Of a stretch of DNA of 64,000 nucleotides, positions 56,771 to 64,000 are shown piece by piece; position 1 is the stretch's first letter, and every line of letters starts with the position of its first letter. The notes under the pieces are model-generated. The model ran no database searches. It worked only from the letters and a program-made list of their open reading frames with translations, and was not told the DNA's origin. Where the stretch lies: contig JARLJW010000014.1 of the NCBI GenBank assembly GCA_031290985.1, positions 222,023 through 286,022 on the forward strand. The letters run 5' to 3'. The DNA is from Verrucomicrobiia bacterium. Lineage in GTDB: Bacteria; Verrucomicrobiota; Verrucomicrobiia; Limisphaerales; UBA11358. Position numbers and translations under genes: made by a program.

Positions 56771-57649
56771 TCAATACAACCACTTCCCAATCTTCCCCTC
56801 CCCATCCAAGGTCACCCCCTGCCGCCGGTACGCCCAGCACATGTAACTGATGCTCACGAAATAGGAGGCCGGCACGCGGTTGGCCGTGCAGATCTTTACG
56901 CCCAGCAACGTCGTCTTGCCGCCGAAACCCATCGGGCCGATGCCCAGTTCGTTGGCGGTTTTCAGGATGTCCTGCTCGAGCGCGTCCAGCTTCGGTTCGG
57001 GGTTGCGGTCATCCAGCAGGCGGAGGAGCTGGATTTTGGAATGTTCGTAGCCCGTCGCGCGGTCACCGCCGATGCACACGCCAAGCACACCCGGCCCGCA
57101 GCCCTTGCCCTGCGCCTGGAGCACGGCGTCGAGGATCGCCTTGCGGCAGCCATCGAGGTCGCGGTTCGCCTCGATGGTGTCGTCGGGCAGCGAGTATTGG
57201 GCTCCGACGTTTTCGCAGCCACCACCCTTGAGCACAAGTTTCACGGAAATCTCCGGCGAACGATGTTGATGAAAATGAAACGCCGGCGCGCCCGGCCCGC
57301 AGTTCGTGCCGTCGTTTTTACCCGTGAGTGAATCCACCGAGTTCTGGCGGAGATACCCTTTCTTGGTGGCGAGTTTCACCGCCTCGCGCGCGGTCTCGGC
57401 AAAGGTAATTTCATCATAGCCCACCGGCACATCCACATAGAACAGGATGCTGCCCGTGTCCTGGCAGATCGGCTGGGATTTGGTTTTGGCGAGCGCGATG
57501 TTCTGGTCGATGATCTTGAAGGCGTTGGCTGCGAGCGAATTCTTCCGCTCATTCTCCAGCGAGGCGAGGATGGCGCGATGGACGTCATCGGGAATCTCGG
57601 CGGAGGTGCGGCGGATAAGTTCGACGAGGGAATCTTGCAATTGGCTCAT
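56771..57649 (-). CDS. Class I fumarate hydratase, N-terminal (alpha) subunit
   Basis: The 292-residue alpha subunit with the [4Fe-4S] ligands. The start at 57649 gives MSQLQDSLVELIRRTSAEIPDDV. It has KSQPICQDTGSILFYVDVP (first Cys), LTGKNDGTNCGPGAPAFHFHQ, LKGGGCENVGAQYSLPD (second Cys), GKGCGPGVLGVCIGGDRATGYEHSK (third) and IGPMGFGGKTTLLGVKI, matching the fumarase/tartrate dehydratase alpha family. The 186-base spacer to the antitoxin has no gene. Substrate: fumarate/malate is the most likely, L-tartrate is possible. Confidence 0.95.
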   Translation of the reverse strand: MSQLQDSLVELIRRTSAEIPDDVHRAILASLENERKNSLAANAFKIIDQNIALAKTKSQPICQDTGSILFYVDVPVGYDEITFAETAREAVKLATKKGYLRQNSVDSLTGKNDGTNCGPGAPAFHFHQHRSPEISVKLVLKGGGCENVGAQYSLPDDTIEANRDLDGCRKAILDAVLQAQGKGCGPGVLGVCIGGDRATGYEHSKIQLLRLLDDRNPEPKLDALEQDILKTANELGIGPMGFGGKTTLLGVKICTANRVPASYFVSISYMCWAYRRQGVTLDGEGKIGKWLY

Positions 57650-57898
57650 AAATCTGCCGACAGCGTAAGACTTGCAAACGAAAGCGTCAATTGCGGGAAG
57701 CCAGAATCGGAATGCGCCCGTCCCCGGGTGCGCTCCAACCCGGAGCGTGATCCAACAGAAAACCGGCTGCCGCACATCACAGGCTTATCATCGGGACAAG
57801 TTGGTCCCGAGCGAGGCAGCCACATTCCTTATGTAGCATTGCGGGATTTGGTTGATCACAGCCACGGGTTTGAGCCCGCCTTTCCGGGACTGGCTGAC

Positions 57899-58312
57899 TT
57901 AAAGTTCGGCATCCAGTTCGCGGATGGCCTGCAACAAGCCGTCTATTTGCACCGGCTTTTCCAATGCCCGGTCGGCCCCGATCATCTTGGCGACCGCCAG
58001 GCAGTCCAGGTCCACCACCTGCGAACCGCCGGACATGACGATGATTTTGACCTTGGAAAAAGATGCTTTCACCTTCCGCACAATCTCGATGCCATCCATG
58101 TGGTCCATGTAGATATCGGTGATGACGAGGTCCACCCGCTCCAACGCCAGGCATTCGAGCGCCCGCCATCCGCTTTGAAAAACGTGGACAATAAAATGGT
58201 TCTGCCCCAGCACTTGTGACAAGGCCTTGGCCAGCCAGACATCATCGTCAATGACCACGATGGTCCGGATGTTCTGCGTCTTCGTCTGCATCAGGTTAAC
58301 CCATTTAGCCAT
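57899..58312 (-). CDS. Stand-alone response regulator receiver domain
   Basis: The 137-residue protein is a CheY-like receiver. It has the acidic pocket at residues 22-24 (IDDD), the phosphoacceptor Asp66 in LVITDIYMDHMDG, Ser94 in IIVMSGGSQ and Lys119 in ALEKPVQ. There is no output domain. A second in-frame ATG at 58291 (MQTKTQNIR) is an equally good start. No histidine kinase is adjacent; the nearest same-strand gene is fumarase alpha, ~250 bases on. The two genes are separated by a spacer without clear features (57650-57898). Confidence 0.93.
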   Translation of the reverse strand: MAKWVNLMQTKTQNIRTIVVIDDDVWLAKALSQVLGQNHFIVHVFQSGWRALECLALERVDLVITDIYMDHMDGIEIVRKVKASFSKVKIIVMSGGSQVVDLDCLAVAKMIGADRALEKPVQIDGLLQAIRELDAEL

Positions 58313-58421
58313 CGGCTAAACTTGGTGCCACTTGAGAACTATCCGCCCGCCGCCGGGATCGGCATTTCTCCAGCCTTGCTGCCGGTTTCAATTCCTGAAT
58401 AAGATGCCGCGCCAACATGCC

Positions 58422-60659
58422 ATGAGCGAACCCCTTGAAAACCGCGCCACCGCGTTCACCCCCGGGCGTTTTGCCCTGCTGCTGGCGCTGCTCGTTTTCG
58501 CCGCGTTTCCGCAGGTCATCCTTGGCCTCCAAACGTTTGTGGCGCGCGACTTTGGCTTCTTTGCCTATCCCCTCGCGCATTTCCAGCAGGACTGCTTCCA
58601 GCACGGCGAACTGCCGCTCTGGAATCCCTACAATAACTGCGGTGTGCCGTTCCTCGCGCAATGGAACACCATGCCGCTCTACCCGCCCGCGTTGTTCTAT
58701 CTCGCGCTGCCGCTGACGTGGTCGCTGGGCGTGTTCAGCCTGCTGCACCTGTGGTGGGCGGGCTTCGGCATGTACTTGCTCGCGCGCCGCTGGACCGGCA
58801 GCGGCTTTGCCGCCGCTTTTGCGGGAACCGCCTTCGCCTTCAACGGCTTCACGCTCAACCTCCTCATGTGGCCCAGCCACATCGCCACCTTTAGCTGGCT
58901 GCCGTGGGTGGTGCTGCTCACCGAATCCGCCTGGCGCGAAGGCGGGCGGAAGATCTTCCTCGCCGGCATCGTCGGGGCCTTCCAAATGCTCGCCGGCGGA
59001 CCGGAAACCATCCTCCTGACGTGGCTGATCGTGTCGGCCTTGTGGCTCCAGCAATTCGCCCGGGCCGAAATCCCGCGCGCCGCCTTGTTCACTCGTTTTC
59101 CTCCGGTCGTCCTGCTGGTGTTCGCGTTGAGCGCGGCGCAACTGCTGCCCTTCCTCGACCTCGTCAGCCACGCCCAGCGCGAAACCGGCTACACCGACCT
59201 TCGCTGGTCCATGCCCGGTTTTGGCCTCGCCAATTTTCTCGTGCCCATGGCCTTCGGCAACACCGCCACTGAAGGCATCTTTTTCCAGCACGGACAATAT
59301 TGGACGTCGTCCTACTATCTCGGCCTGGGAACATTGTGGCTCGCGCTGCTGGCTGCATTCTACATTCGCGAACGCCGCGTCTGGTTGCTCGCCTTCATCA
59401 CCATCCTCGCCCTGCTGTGCGCCCTCGGCGAAAACACTCCGGTTTATCCGCTGCTCCGCCATCTCATTCCGCAATTGAGCTTCATCACCTACCCCGTGAA
59501 GTACGTCCTGGTCGCCGTTTTCGCCGCGCCCCTGCTCGCCGCCTTCGCTCTGGCCAACATCGAAAAATTTCCCAAGAAAATTATTCCGACTGGCGCCGTC
59601 CTCCTCGCGCTCATCGGCGGCATCCTGTTTTGGACGCAACACGCACCGCTGCCCGGGGCCGACACGTCCGCCGCCCTGCACAATGGCATCTCCCGCGCGG
59701 CCCTCCTGCTTTTGACCGGCGCAAGCTTGTTCGCGCTCACCCGCGCCGCCCGTTTTCCCTGGCTCCGGCTCGCGCCGCTGGCTCTGATTTTGGTCGCGTG
59801 GTTCGATGTCTACACGCATGAGCCCCGGCAAAATCCCACCGTGCCGCCCAGCGTGTATGAACAAAATCTCGCCCGCGCCAAGCTCGCCATGAATCCCCAG
59901 CCGGAATTCGGCGGCTCCCGCGCCATGCTCTCCCCGGCGGCGGCCCTCGAATTGACGGGTTTCGCCATCAGCGATCCCCAAAACAACTTCCTCGCCAAGC
60001 GCCTCGGCTTCTGCGCCAACGCCAACCTCCTCGACGGCGTGCCGAAGGTGGACGGCTTTTTCTCGCTCGCTCCCCGCGAGTTCGACGGCCTGCTGTCGCT
60101 GATCTACGGCGCCACCAACGGCAACTGGTCGCAGTTGGAAGATTTTCTTGGTGTCTCCCAGACCACCGCGCCCGGCAAACTGCTCGACTGGCAGCCACGC
60201 CAAAGCTTTCAGCCACTGGTCACCGCCGGACAACGGCCCTTCTTCCTCGATGACACCAATACGCTGTGGGCCTTCGGCCGTAATGATTTCAACAGCGCCA
60301 CCATGGTCTTCCTGCCGCCGTCAGAAAAAGATTTTGTGACCGCCACGAACCAGACCGCCGCCAAAATCCTCTCGTCCAAGTTCAGCAACCGCACCGTGGA
60401 CGCTGAAGTCGATGCCGCCGAACCGTCGCTCGTCGTCATCGCCCAAACGTATTATCACAACTGGCGCGCCACCATCGACGGCCAGCCCGCCCGCCTGCTC
60501 CGCGCGAACGTCGCCTTTCAGGCCGTGCAAGTGCCCGCCGGCAAACATAAGATCCATTTGTTCTACCACGACCCCGCCTTCCAGTTCGGCGCGGCCATTT
60601 CGGGTGCCGGCTGGATCGCCAGCCTGTTCGCCCTTGCCTTCTGGCGTCGGCGCACCTAA
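58422..60659 (+). CDS. YfhO-type polytopic membrane protein
   Basis: The ~745-residue protein starts MSEPLENRATAFTPG (ATG at 58404 also possible). It shows around 11-13 membrane segments in the first ~480 residues with the GT-C-like early loop LQTFVARDFGFFAYPLAHFQQDCFQHGELPLWNPYNNCGVPFLAQ. Later come TYPVKYVLVAVFAAPLLAAFALANIE and a C-terminal beta-rich part ending in a last membrane segment. YfhO-like proteins are linked to glycosylation of teichoic acids or sugar-lipid transfer; here the role is unknown. It is divergent from the receiver gene and upstream of pfkA. Confidence 0.85.
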   Translation: MSEPLENRATAFTPGRFALLLALLVFAAFPQVILGLQTFVARDFGFFAYPLAHFQQDCFQHGELPLWNPYNNCGVPFLAQWNTMPLYPPALFYLALPLTWSLGVFSLLHLWWAGFGMYLLARRWTGSGFAAAFAGTAFAFNGFTLNLLMWPSHIATFSWLPWVVLLTESAWREGGRKIFLAGIVGAFQMLAGGPETILLTWLIVSALWLQQFARAEIPRAALFTRFPPVVLLVFALSAAQLLPFLDLVSHAQRETGYTDLRWSMPGFGLANFLVPMAFGNTATEGIFFQHGQYWTSSYYLGLGTLWLALLAAFYIRERRVWLLAFITILALLCALGENTPVYPLLRHLIPQLSFITYPVKYVLVAVFAAPLLAAFALANIEKFPKKIIPTGAVLLALIGGILFWTQHAPLPGADTSAALHNGISRAALLLLTGASLFALTRAARFPWLRLAPLALILVAWFDVYTHEPRQNPTVPPSVYEQNLARAKLAMNPQPEFGGSRAMLSPAAALELTGFAISDPQNNFLAKRLGFCANANLLDGVPKVDGFFSLAPREFDGLLSLIYGATNGNWSQLEDFLGVSQTTAPGKLLDWQPRQSFQPLVTAGQRPFFLDDTNTLWAFGRNDFNSATMVFLPPSEKDFVTATNQTAAKILSSKFSNRTVDAEVDAAEPSLVVIAQTYYHNWRATIDGQPARLLRANVAFQAVQVPAGKHKIHLFYHDPAFQFGAAISGAGWIASLFALAFWRRRT

Positions 60660-60716
60660 GTTTTTTAAAACTTCTGCTCGACAATTTTTGGAGGGCGGTT
60701 TCAAATCATTTCCGGC

Positions 60717-61853
60717 ATGGCGAAAACTTCCAAAACCAAACGCATCGGTATTCTCACGGCCGGCGGCGACAGCCCCGGGCTCAACGCCGCCATCCGCGGC
60801 GTCGGCAAAACCTGCCTCAACTACTACGGCATGGAGATCATCGGTTTCCGCGACGGCTTCCGCGGCCTCGTCGAAAACCGCCGGCTCAAGCTCGACCGCT
60901 CCACCCTCGCGGGCATCCTCACCATCGGCGGCACCATCCTCGGCACCAGCCGCGACAAGCCCCACCGCATGGTCATTGATGGCCGCACCCGCGACATGAC
61001 CGAAACCATCGTTGAGAATTATGACAAGTGGGGGCTCGACTGCGTCGTCTGCCTCGGCGGCGGCGGCACGCAGAAGAACGCCTTGCGACTCCATCAGGCC
61101 GGGCTCAACGTCATCACCCTGCCCAAGACGATCGACAACGATGTGGCCATGACCGATGCCACCTTTGGCTTCGCCACCGCCATGGACATCGCCACCGAGA
61201 CCATTGACCGCCTGCACAGCACCGCGCACAGCCACCATCGCATCATCGTCGCCGAGATCATGGGCCATCGCGCCGGCTGGCTCACGCTCGGCTCGGGCAT
61301 CGCCGGCGGGGCGGATGCGATTCTCATTCCCGAAATCCCCTACGACGTCGAAAAGATCGCCGATGCCATCAAGCTCCGCAGCAAGCACGGCACCAATTTC
61401 AGCATCGTTGCCGTGGCCGAAGGCGCCATGAGCCGGGACGACGGCCGGATCATGAGCGCCGCCGAGAAGAAACTCGAACGCGCCAAAAATCTGCACGACA
61501 AAAAAGAAGCCAAGATGGAGCTCGCCGGCCTCGAAGTCCGGCATCAGGGCAACACCCTCCGGCTCGCGAAGCAGCTTGAGGAGCTCACGCACCTCGAATC
61601 CCGCATGACCATTCTCGGCTACGTTCAGCGCGGCGGCACGCCCTCGCCCGCCGACCGCCTGCTGGCCACGCGCCTCGGCAGCGCCTGCGGCGACCTCATC
61701 AATGAGGGCGTCTATGGCGTGATGGTGGCCGCCCGCGGCGATGCCACCGAACCCGTGCCGCTCGAAAAAGTCGCCGGCAAACGCAAGGCCGTCCCGCTCG
61801 ATCACCAATGGATCGAAACCGCCCGCCACGTCGGCACCTGCCTCGGTGATTGA
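60717..61853 (+). CDS. pfkA: 6-phosphofructokinase, mixed ATP/PPi-type
   Basis: PFK phosphorylates fructose 6-phosphate in glycolysis. The 378 residues have [21 protein letters not shown] (nucleotide loop), [14 protein letters not shown] in place of the usual [26 protein letters not shown] (the PKTIDND motif) and [26 protein letters not shown] with PKTIDND is a mixed pattern: Gly at the ATP-type position and Lys where PPi-type enzymes have Lys. It is close to group III ATP-dependent enzymes by memory. Donor choice needs assay. It starts 57 bases after the YfhO gene. Confidence 0.92.
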   Translation: MAKTSKTKRIGILTAGGDSPGLNAAIRGVGKTCLNYYGMEIIGFRDGFRGLVENRRLKLDRSTLAGILTIGGTILGTSRDKPHRMVIDGRTRDMTETIVENYDKWGLDCVVCLGGGGTQKNALRLHQAGLNVITLPKTIDNDVAMTDATFGFATAMDIATETIDRLHSTAHSHHRIIVAEIMGHRAGWLTLGSGIAGGADAILIPEIPYDVEKIADAIKLRSKHGTNFSIVAVAEGAMSRDDGRIMSAAEKKLERAKNLHDKKEAKMELAGLEVRHQGNTLRLAKQLEELTHLESRMTILGYVQRGGTPSPADRLLATRLGSACGDLINEGVYGVMVAARGDATEPVPLEKVAGKRKAVPLDHQWIETARHVGTCLGD

Positions 61854-61862
61854 TCCCCCGCA

Positions 61863-62954
61863 ATGAAACAATTCCATGTCGGCACCCTGTTGTTCCTGTT
61901 CGCCCTGGCGGCCGTCCGCGTCCGGGCCGATGACGTTGAAACCCTGCTGCGGACCGAGATGCAGAAGCATCACGTCGCCGGCGTGGCCTGTCTCATCCTC
62001 AAGAACGATAAACCGGTGACCACGTTCTACGCCGGCATCGCCAATGAGGAATGGCAGACGCCCGTGGACGCCGACACCGTTTTCGAGATCGGCTCCGTCT
62101 CCAAGCAGTTCGCCGCCGCCAGCATCCTGTTGCTCGCCGAGGACGGAAAGCTGTCCGTGGACGACAACATCAGCAAGTATCTCACGAACACCCCGCCGAG
62201 CTGGGCCAACATCAAGATCCGCCACCTGCTCTCGCACACGTCCGGCATCCGCAATTACGACGGCCTCGACGGCTTCGAACTGCGCCAGCATCTCACCCAG
62301 GCGCAGTTCATCCATAAGCTTGCGGAACAGCCGCTGACTTTTCAGCCCGGCGAAGGCTGGGCCTACAGCAATTCCGGCTACAACCTCCTCGGTTACATTG
62401 TGGAAAATGTCAGCGGTAAAAATTACTGGGACTTCCTGCGCGAACGCATCTTCACCCCGTTGGCGATGACCAGCACCTCGCACCGCGAATCGTGGCTTGT
62501 CATCCCGCACCGCGCCGCCGGTTACGTTTACACCAATGCCGCCTATCTCAACCGCGACTACGACCTCACCGACCTCTTCGCGGCCGGCTCCATCGTCTCC
62601 ACCGCGCCCGACCTCGCTAAGTGGGACGCCGCCCTCCTCCACAACCAATTGCTCAAGGAATCCTCCAGGCAGCTCTGGTGGACGCCGGCCAAGCTGAACA
62701 ACGGCCAGCCCGTCGAATGCGGTCGGCACGGCGGGTCCGGCTCCTACGGTTTCGCCTGGTTCCTCAACACGGTGAGCGGCCATCCGAACATCGGCCACAG
62801 CGGCATCACCAGCGGCTTCTCCGCCGCCAACGAAATGTTCCCGGACGACCACCTCACCATCATCATCCTCGCCAACACCGACGAGGGCGTTTTCGCCGGC
62901 AACCTCGCGAACAAAGTCGCGGCCCAGTTATTCAGCGAACCCAAGGCGAAGTAG
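61863..62954 (+). CDS. Beta-lactamase-fold serine hydrolase, secreted
   Basis: The 363-residue protein has a short signal peptide (MKQFHVGTLLFLFALAAVRVRA). The serine hydrolase motifs are FEIGSVSKQFAAASILLLAEDGKLSVDDNI (SxxK), WAYSNSGYNLLGYIVENVSG (YxN) and PNIGHSGITSGFSAANEMFP (HxG). It belongs to the class C beta-lactamase/penicillin-binding protein family and may be a D-Ala-D-Ala peptidase, an esterase or a beta-lactamase; the sequence does not decide. It begins nine bases after pfkA, so it is probably in the same operon. Confidence 0.9.
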   Translation: MKQFHVGTLLFLFALAAVRVRADDVETLLRTEMQKHHVAGVACLILKNDKPVTTFYAGIANEEWQTPVDADTVFEIGSVSKQFAAASILLLAEDGKLSVDDNISKYLTNTPPSWANIKIRHLLSHTSGIRNYDGLDGFELRQHLTQAQFIHKLAEQPLTFQPGEGWAYSNSGYNLLGYIVENVSGKNYWDFLRERIFTPLAMTSTSHRESWLVIPHRAAGYVYTNAAYLNRDYDLTDLFAAGSIVSTAPDLAKWDAALLHNQLLKESSRQLWWTPAKLNNGQPVECGRHGGSGSYGFAWFLNTVSGHPNIGHSGITSGFSAANEMFPDDHLTIIILANTDEGVFAGNLANKVAAQLFSEPKAK

Positions 62955-63010
62955 CATTGCGGAGGCGGGCGGGGGCAGCTTGACGCCGTTCTGGGCACGA
63001 AAAGCGCGCA

Positions 63011-63090
63011 AATAAACGCAGAGGTGACTGCGTCACGGCCATTATTAATTTTTTATTTCTCTGCGTTGCTCTGCGTCTCCGCGTTTCTCG
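63011..63090. repeat. Spacer with the 20-base repeat (copy 2) and inverted CGCAGAG units
   Basis: The spacer before the VanZ gene has an exact copy of GGTGACTGCGTCACGGCCAT (63024-63043), an inverted AACGCAGAG (63016-63024) / CTCTGCGTT (63059-63067) pair, and a second CTCTGCGT unit (63070-63077). The CTCTGCGT series is a recurring text-like pattern. No gene is seen in 62955-63147. Confidence 0.7.
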
Positions 63091-63147
63091 GCCTGTCCGT
63101 CACTTTCTGATTGCCGCCTGCGCCAAATCCGGCTTTCATCCCGCCGC

Positions 63148-63609
63148 GTGTCTATCAAGGCCCAAAATTTCCTGCGCTACTGGCTCCCGTTGCTGGTCTG
63201 GATGGTCATCATCTTCACCGCGTCCAGCGACGCCGATTCCGCGCATCACTCCTCCCTGATCTTCGAACCCATCATGCGCTGGCTTTTCCCGCGCATGAGC
63301 GCGGAACACATCGGCCAGTTTCATCATCTCTTCCGCAAATGCTGTCACCTGACCGAATACGCCGTGTTCGTCCTGCTGGCCTGGCGCGCCATCCGCCAGC
63401 CCCGGAAAAACGACCGACGCCCCTGGCGCTGGGATGAAGCCGGCCTCGCCCTCGCGCTGCTCTTCCTCTACGCCGCCACCGACGAACTGCACCAGGTCTG
63501 GGTCCCCGGCCGCACCGCCCTCGTCTCCGACGTGATCGTGGACACCTCCGGCGGCGTCCTCGGCCTCACCCTGCTCTGGCTCGCCGGGAAAATAACCAAG
63601 CGGTGGTGA
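63148..63609 (+). CDS. VanZ-like membrane protein
   Basis: The 153-residue protein (GTG at 63148) starts MSIKAQNFLRYWLPLLVWMVIIFTASS and has about four membrane segments. It carries the VanZ-family motif TDELHQVWVPGRTALVSDVIVDTSGGVLGL near its end. VanZ lowers teicoplanin susceptibility in Gram-positives, but most VanZ-like proteins have no known role. Not recognised as part of any nearby system. Confidence 0.88.
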   Translation: MSIKAQNFLRYWLPLLVWMVIIFTASSDADSAHHSSLIFEPIMRWLFPRMSAEHIGQFHHLFRKCCHLTEYAVFVLLAWRAIRQPRKNDRRPWRWDEAGLALALLFLYAATDELHQVWVPGRTALVSDVIVDTSGGVLGLTLLWLAGKITKRW

Positions 63610-63932
63610 AATGAACCGCCCTCCGCTTGCTGTGGGCCATGACAAAGTTGCGAAAACCACACAACCCTAAAATTGAAGATTTTGAGGGTATTTACCGTAG
63701 CCAGCTGACCTGACAACCAATCAATCAAAACGCGCCATATCGCATCCCATGATGCTTGGCTGGGCTGGCTGTGATTACCCTGCTGGTAGATCAAGCTGAA
63801 TTGACAATGGACACACACATGGAGAAAATAGCGGTGCGATGCCTTTAAACAACTTTTTAGTGCTTCTTCGACGTTTGTAATGGGTAAAAATGTTTGAAAA
63901 AGCTGAGGCGGGGCGGTTAAAGTGGTGACTTT

Positions 63933-64000
63933 ATGATTCCAGAGAAAATGTTTCATTCGATTTTGGCACTGGGTGAAAGGTGGCGCATCAAGCAGGTTGA
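63933..64000 (+). CDS. Partial reading frame at the right edge, possible transposase start
   Basis: A frame opens with an ATG at 63933 (MIPEKMFHSILALGERWRIKQV) and leaves the window after ~22 codons. The LALGERWRIKQV pattern resembles the start of ISL3-type transposases (a short Leu-rich run, then a W-x-(V/I)-xxV strand). The ~290 bases before it (63640-63930) are more AT-rich than nearby genes, as in mobile elements. The terminal inverted repeat is not identified. A non-transposase gene is possible; the fragment is too short for certainty. Confidence 0.35.
   Translation, partial: MIPEKMFHSILALGERWRIKQV

Noticed and set aside
58305..60233. Long minus-strand frame opposite the YfhO-like gene
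   Set aside because: Gly/Glu/Arg-rich, no recognisable domain; antisense to a membrane protein with clear hydrophobic pattern.
60321..62852. Long minus-strand frame opposite pfkA and the beta-lactamase-fold gene
   Set aside because: Both real genes on the other strand have full motif sets; the frame is a GC artefact.
63468..63956. A 162-codon minus-strand frame at the right end
   Set aside because: Part overlaps the VanZ gene on the other strand; the rest lies in AT-rich spacer without motifs.

Overview
The window is about 64 kb of GC-rich bacterial chromosome and reads as a conserved core locus with accessory genes between. It most likely comes from a Verrucomicrobiota, near the Pedosphaera/Limisphaerales type. 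The reasons are a Minf_1886-family gene (restricted to Verrucomicrobia and Planctomycetes as far as I know), a DUF1559-like prepilin with an H-X9-DG-type ending, an HpnA-like epimerase, a secreted S53 peptidase with Ig/HYR repeats, and many text-like dispersed repeats in the spacers (CCACGGATG-type, GTTGAATG-type, GGAGTTCCGCC-type). The taxonomic call is inference. No rRNA, CRISPR array or prophage was seen.

Layout. 1-7635 (minus) is a ribosomal protein operon running rplB-rpsS-rplV-rpsC-rplP-rpmC-rpsQ-rplN-rplX-rplE-rpsN-rpsH-rplF-rplR-rpsE-rplO-secY. It begins at rplB, so rpsJ-rplC-rplD-rplW are not in their usual place, and it has no rpmD. 8069-17351 (minus) is a second core block, nusA-infB-rbfA-nrnA-truB-ribF-rpoD, with a terminator-like leader before nusA and a strong terminator after rpoD. 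17646-24327 holds a prepilin, an HpnA-like epimerase, a TPR protein, mtnA, a repeat-rich gene-poor stretch of about 1.1 kb, an FAH-family hydrolase and the Minf_1886 gene. 24445-30367 has rpoN divergent from an hpf-amidohydrolase-bioF-bioA run with overlapping starts and stops. 30423-38909 has a GDSL hydrolase, an MFS transporter, a lipoprotein, pnp, rpsO, tilS and an Imm26-like protein. 38946-49505 has a 1584-residue sedolisin, an MBL-fold hydrolase, a TPR-sulfotransferase, a SpoU methyltransferase and two cytochromes c (seven haem motifs and one). 49693-57649 has tRNA-Phe, aceE divergent from a lipoate ligase, a large membrane protein, and a two-subunit class I fumarase whose alpha and beta genes are separated by an antitoxin/PIN-toxin pair. 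57899-64000 has a stand-alone receiver, a YfhO-type membrane protein, phosphofructokinase, a beta-lactamase-fold hydrolase, a VanZ-like protein, and a partial reading frame at the right edge that may be a transposase start.

How the parts work together. Most of the window is translation, transcription and RNA turnover: ribosomal proteins, SecY, NusA, IF2, RbfA, two sigma factors, PNPase, S15, TilS, a SpoU methyltransferase and HPF. The rest is central metabolism (pyruvate dehydrogenase E1, lipoate attachment, fumarase, PFK), part of biotin synthesis, methionine salvage, respiratory cytochromes and surface or secreted proteins.

I found no convincing novel multi-gene system. The observations most worth checking are the toxin-antitoxin pair inside the fumarase operon, the altered ribosomal operon, the nusA leader hairpins, the glycine/arginine-rich S5 extension and the dispersed intergenic repeats, including an exact 20-bp copy shared by two distant spacers.
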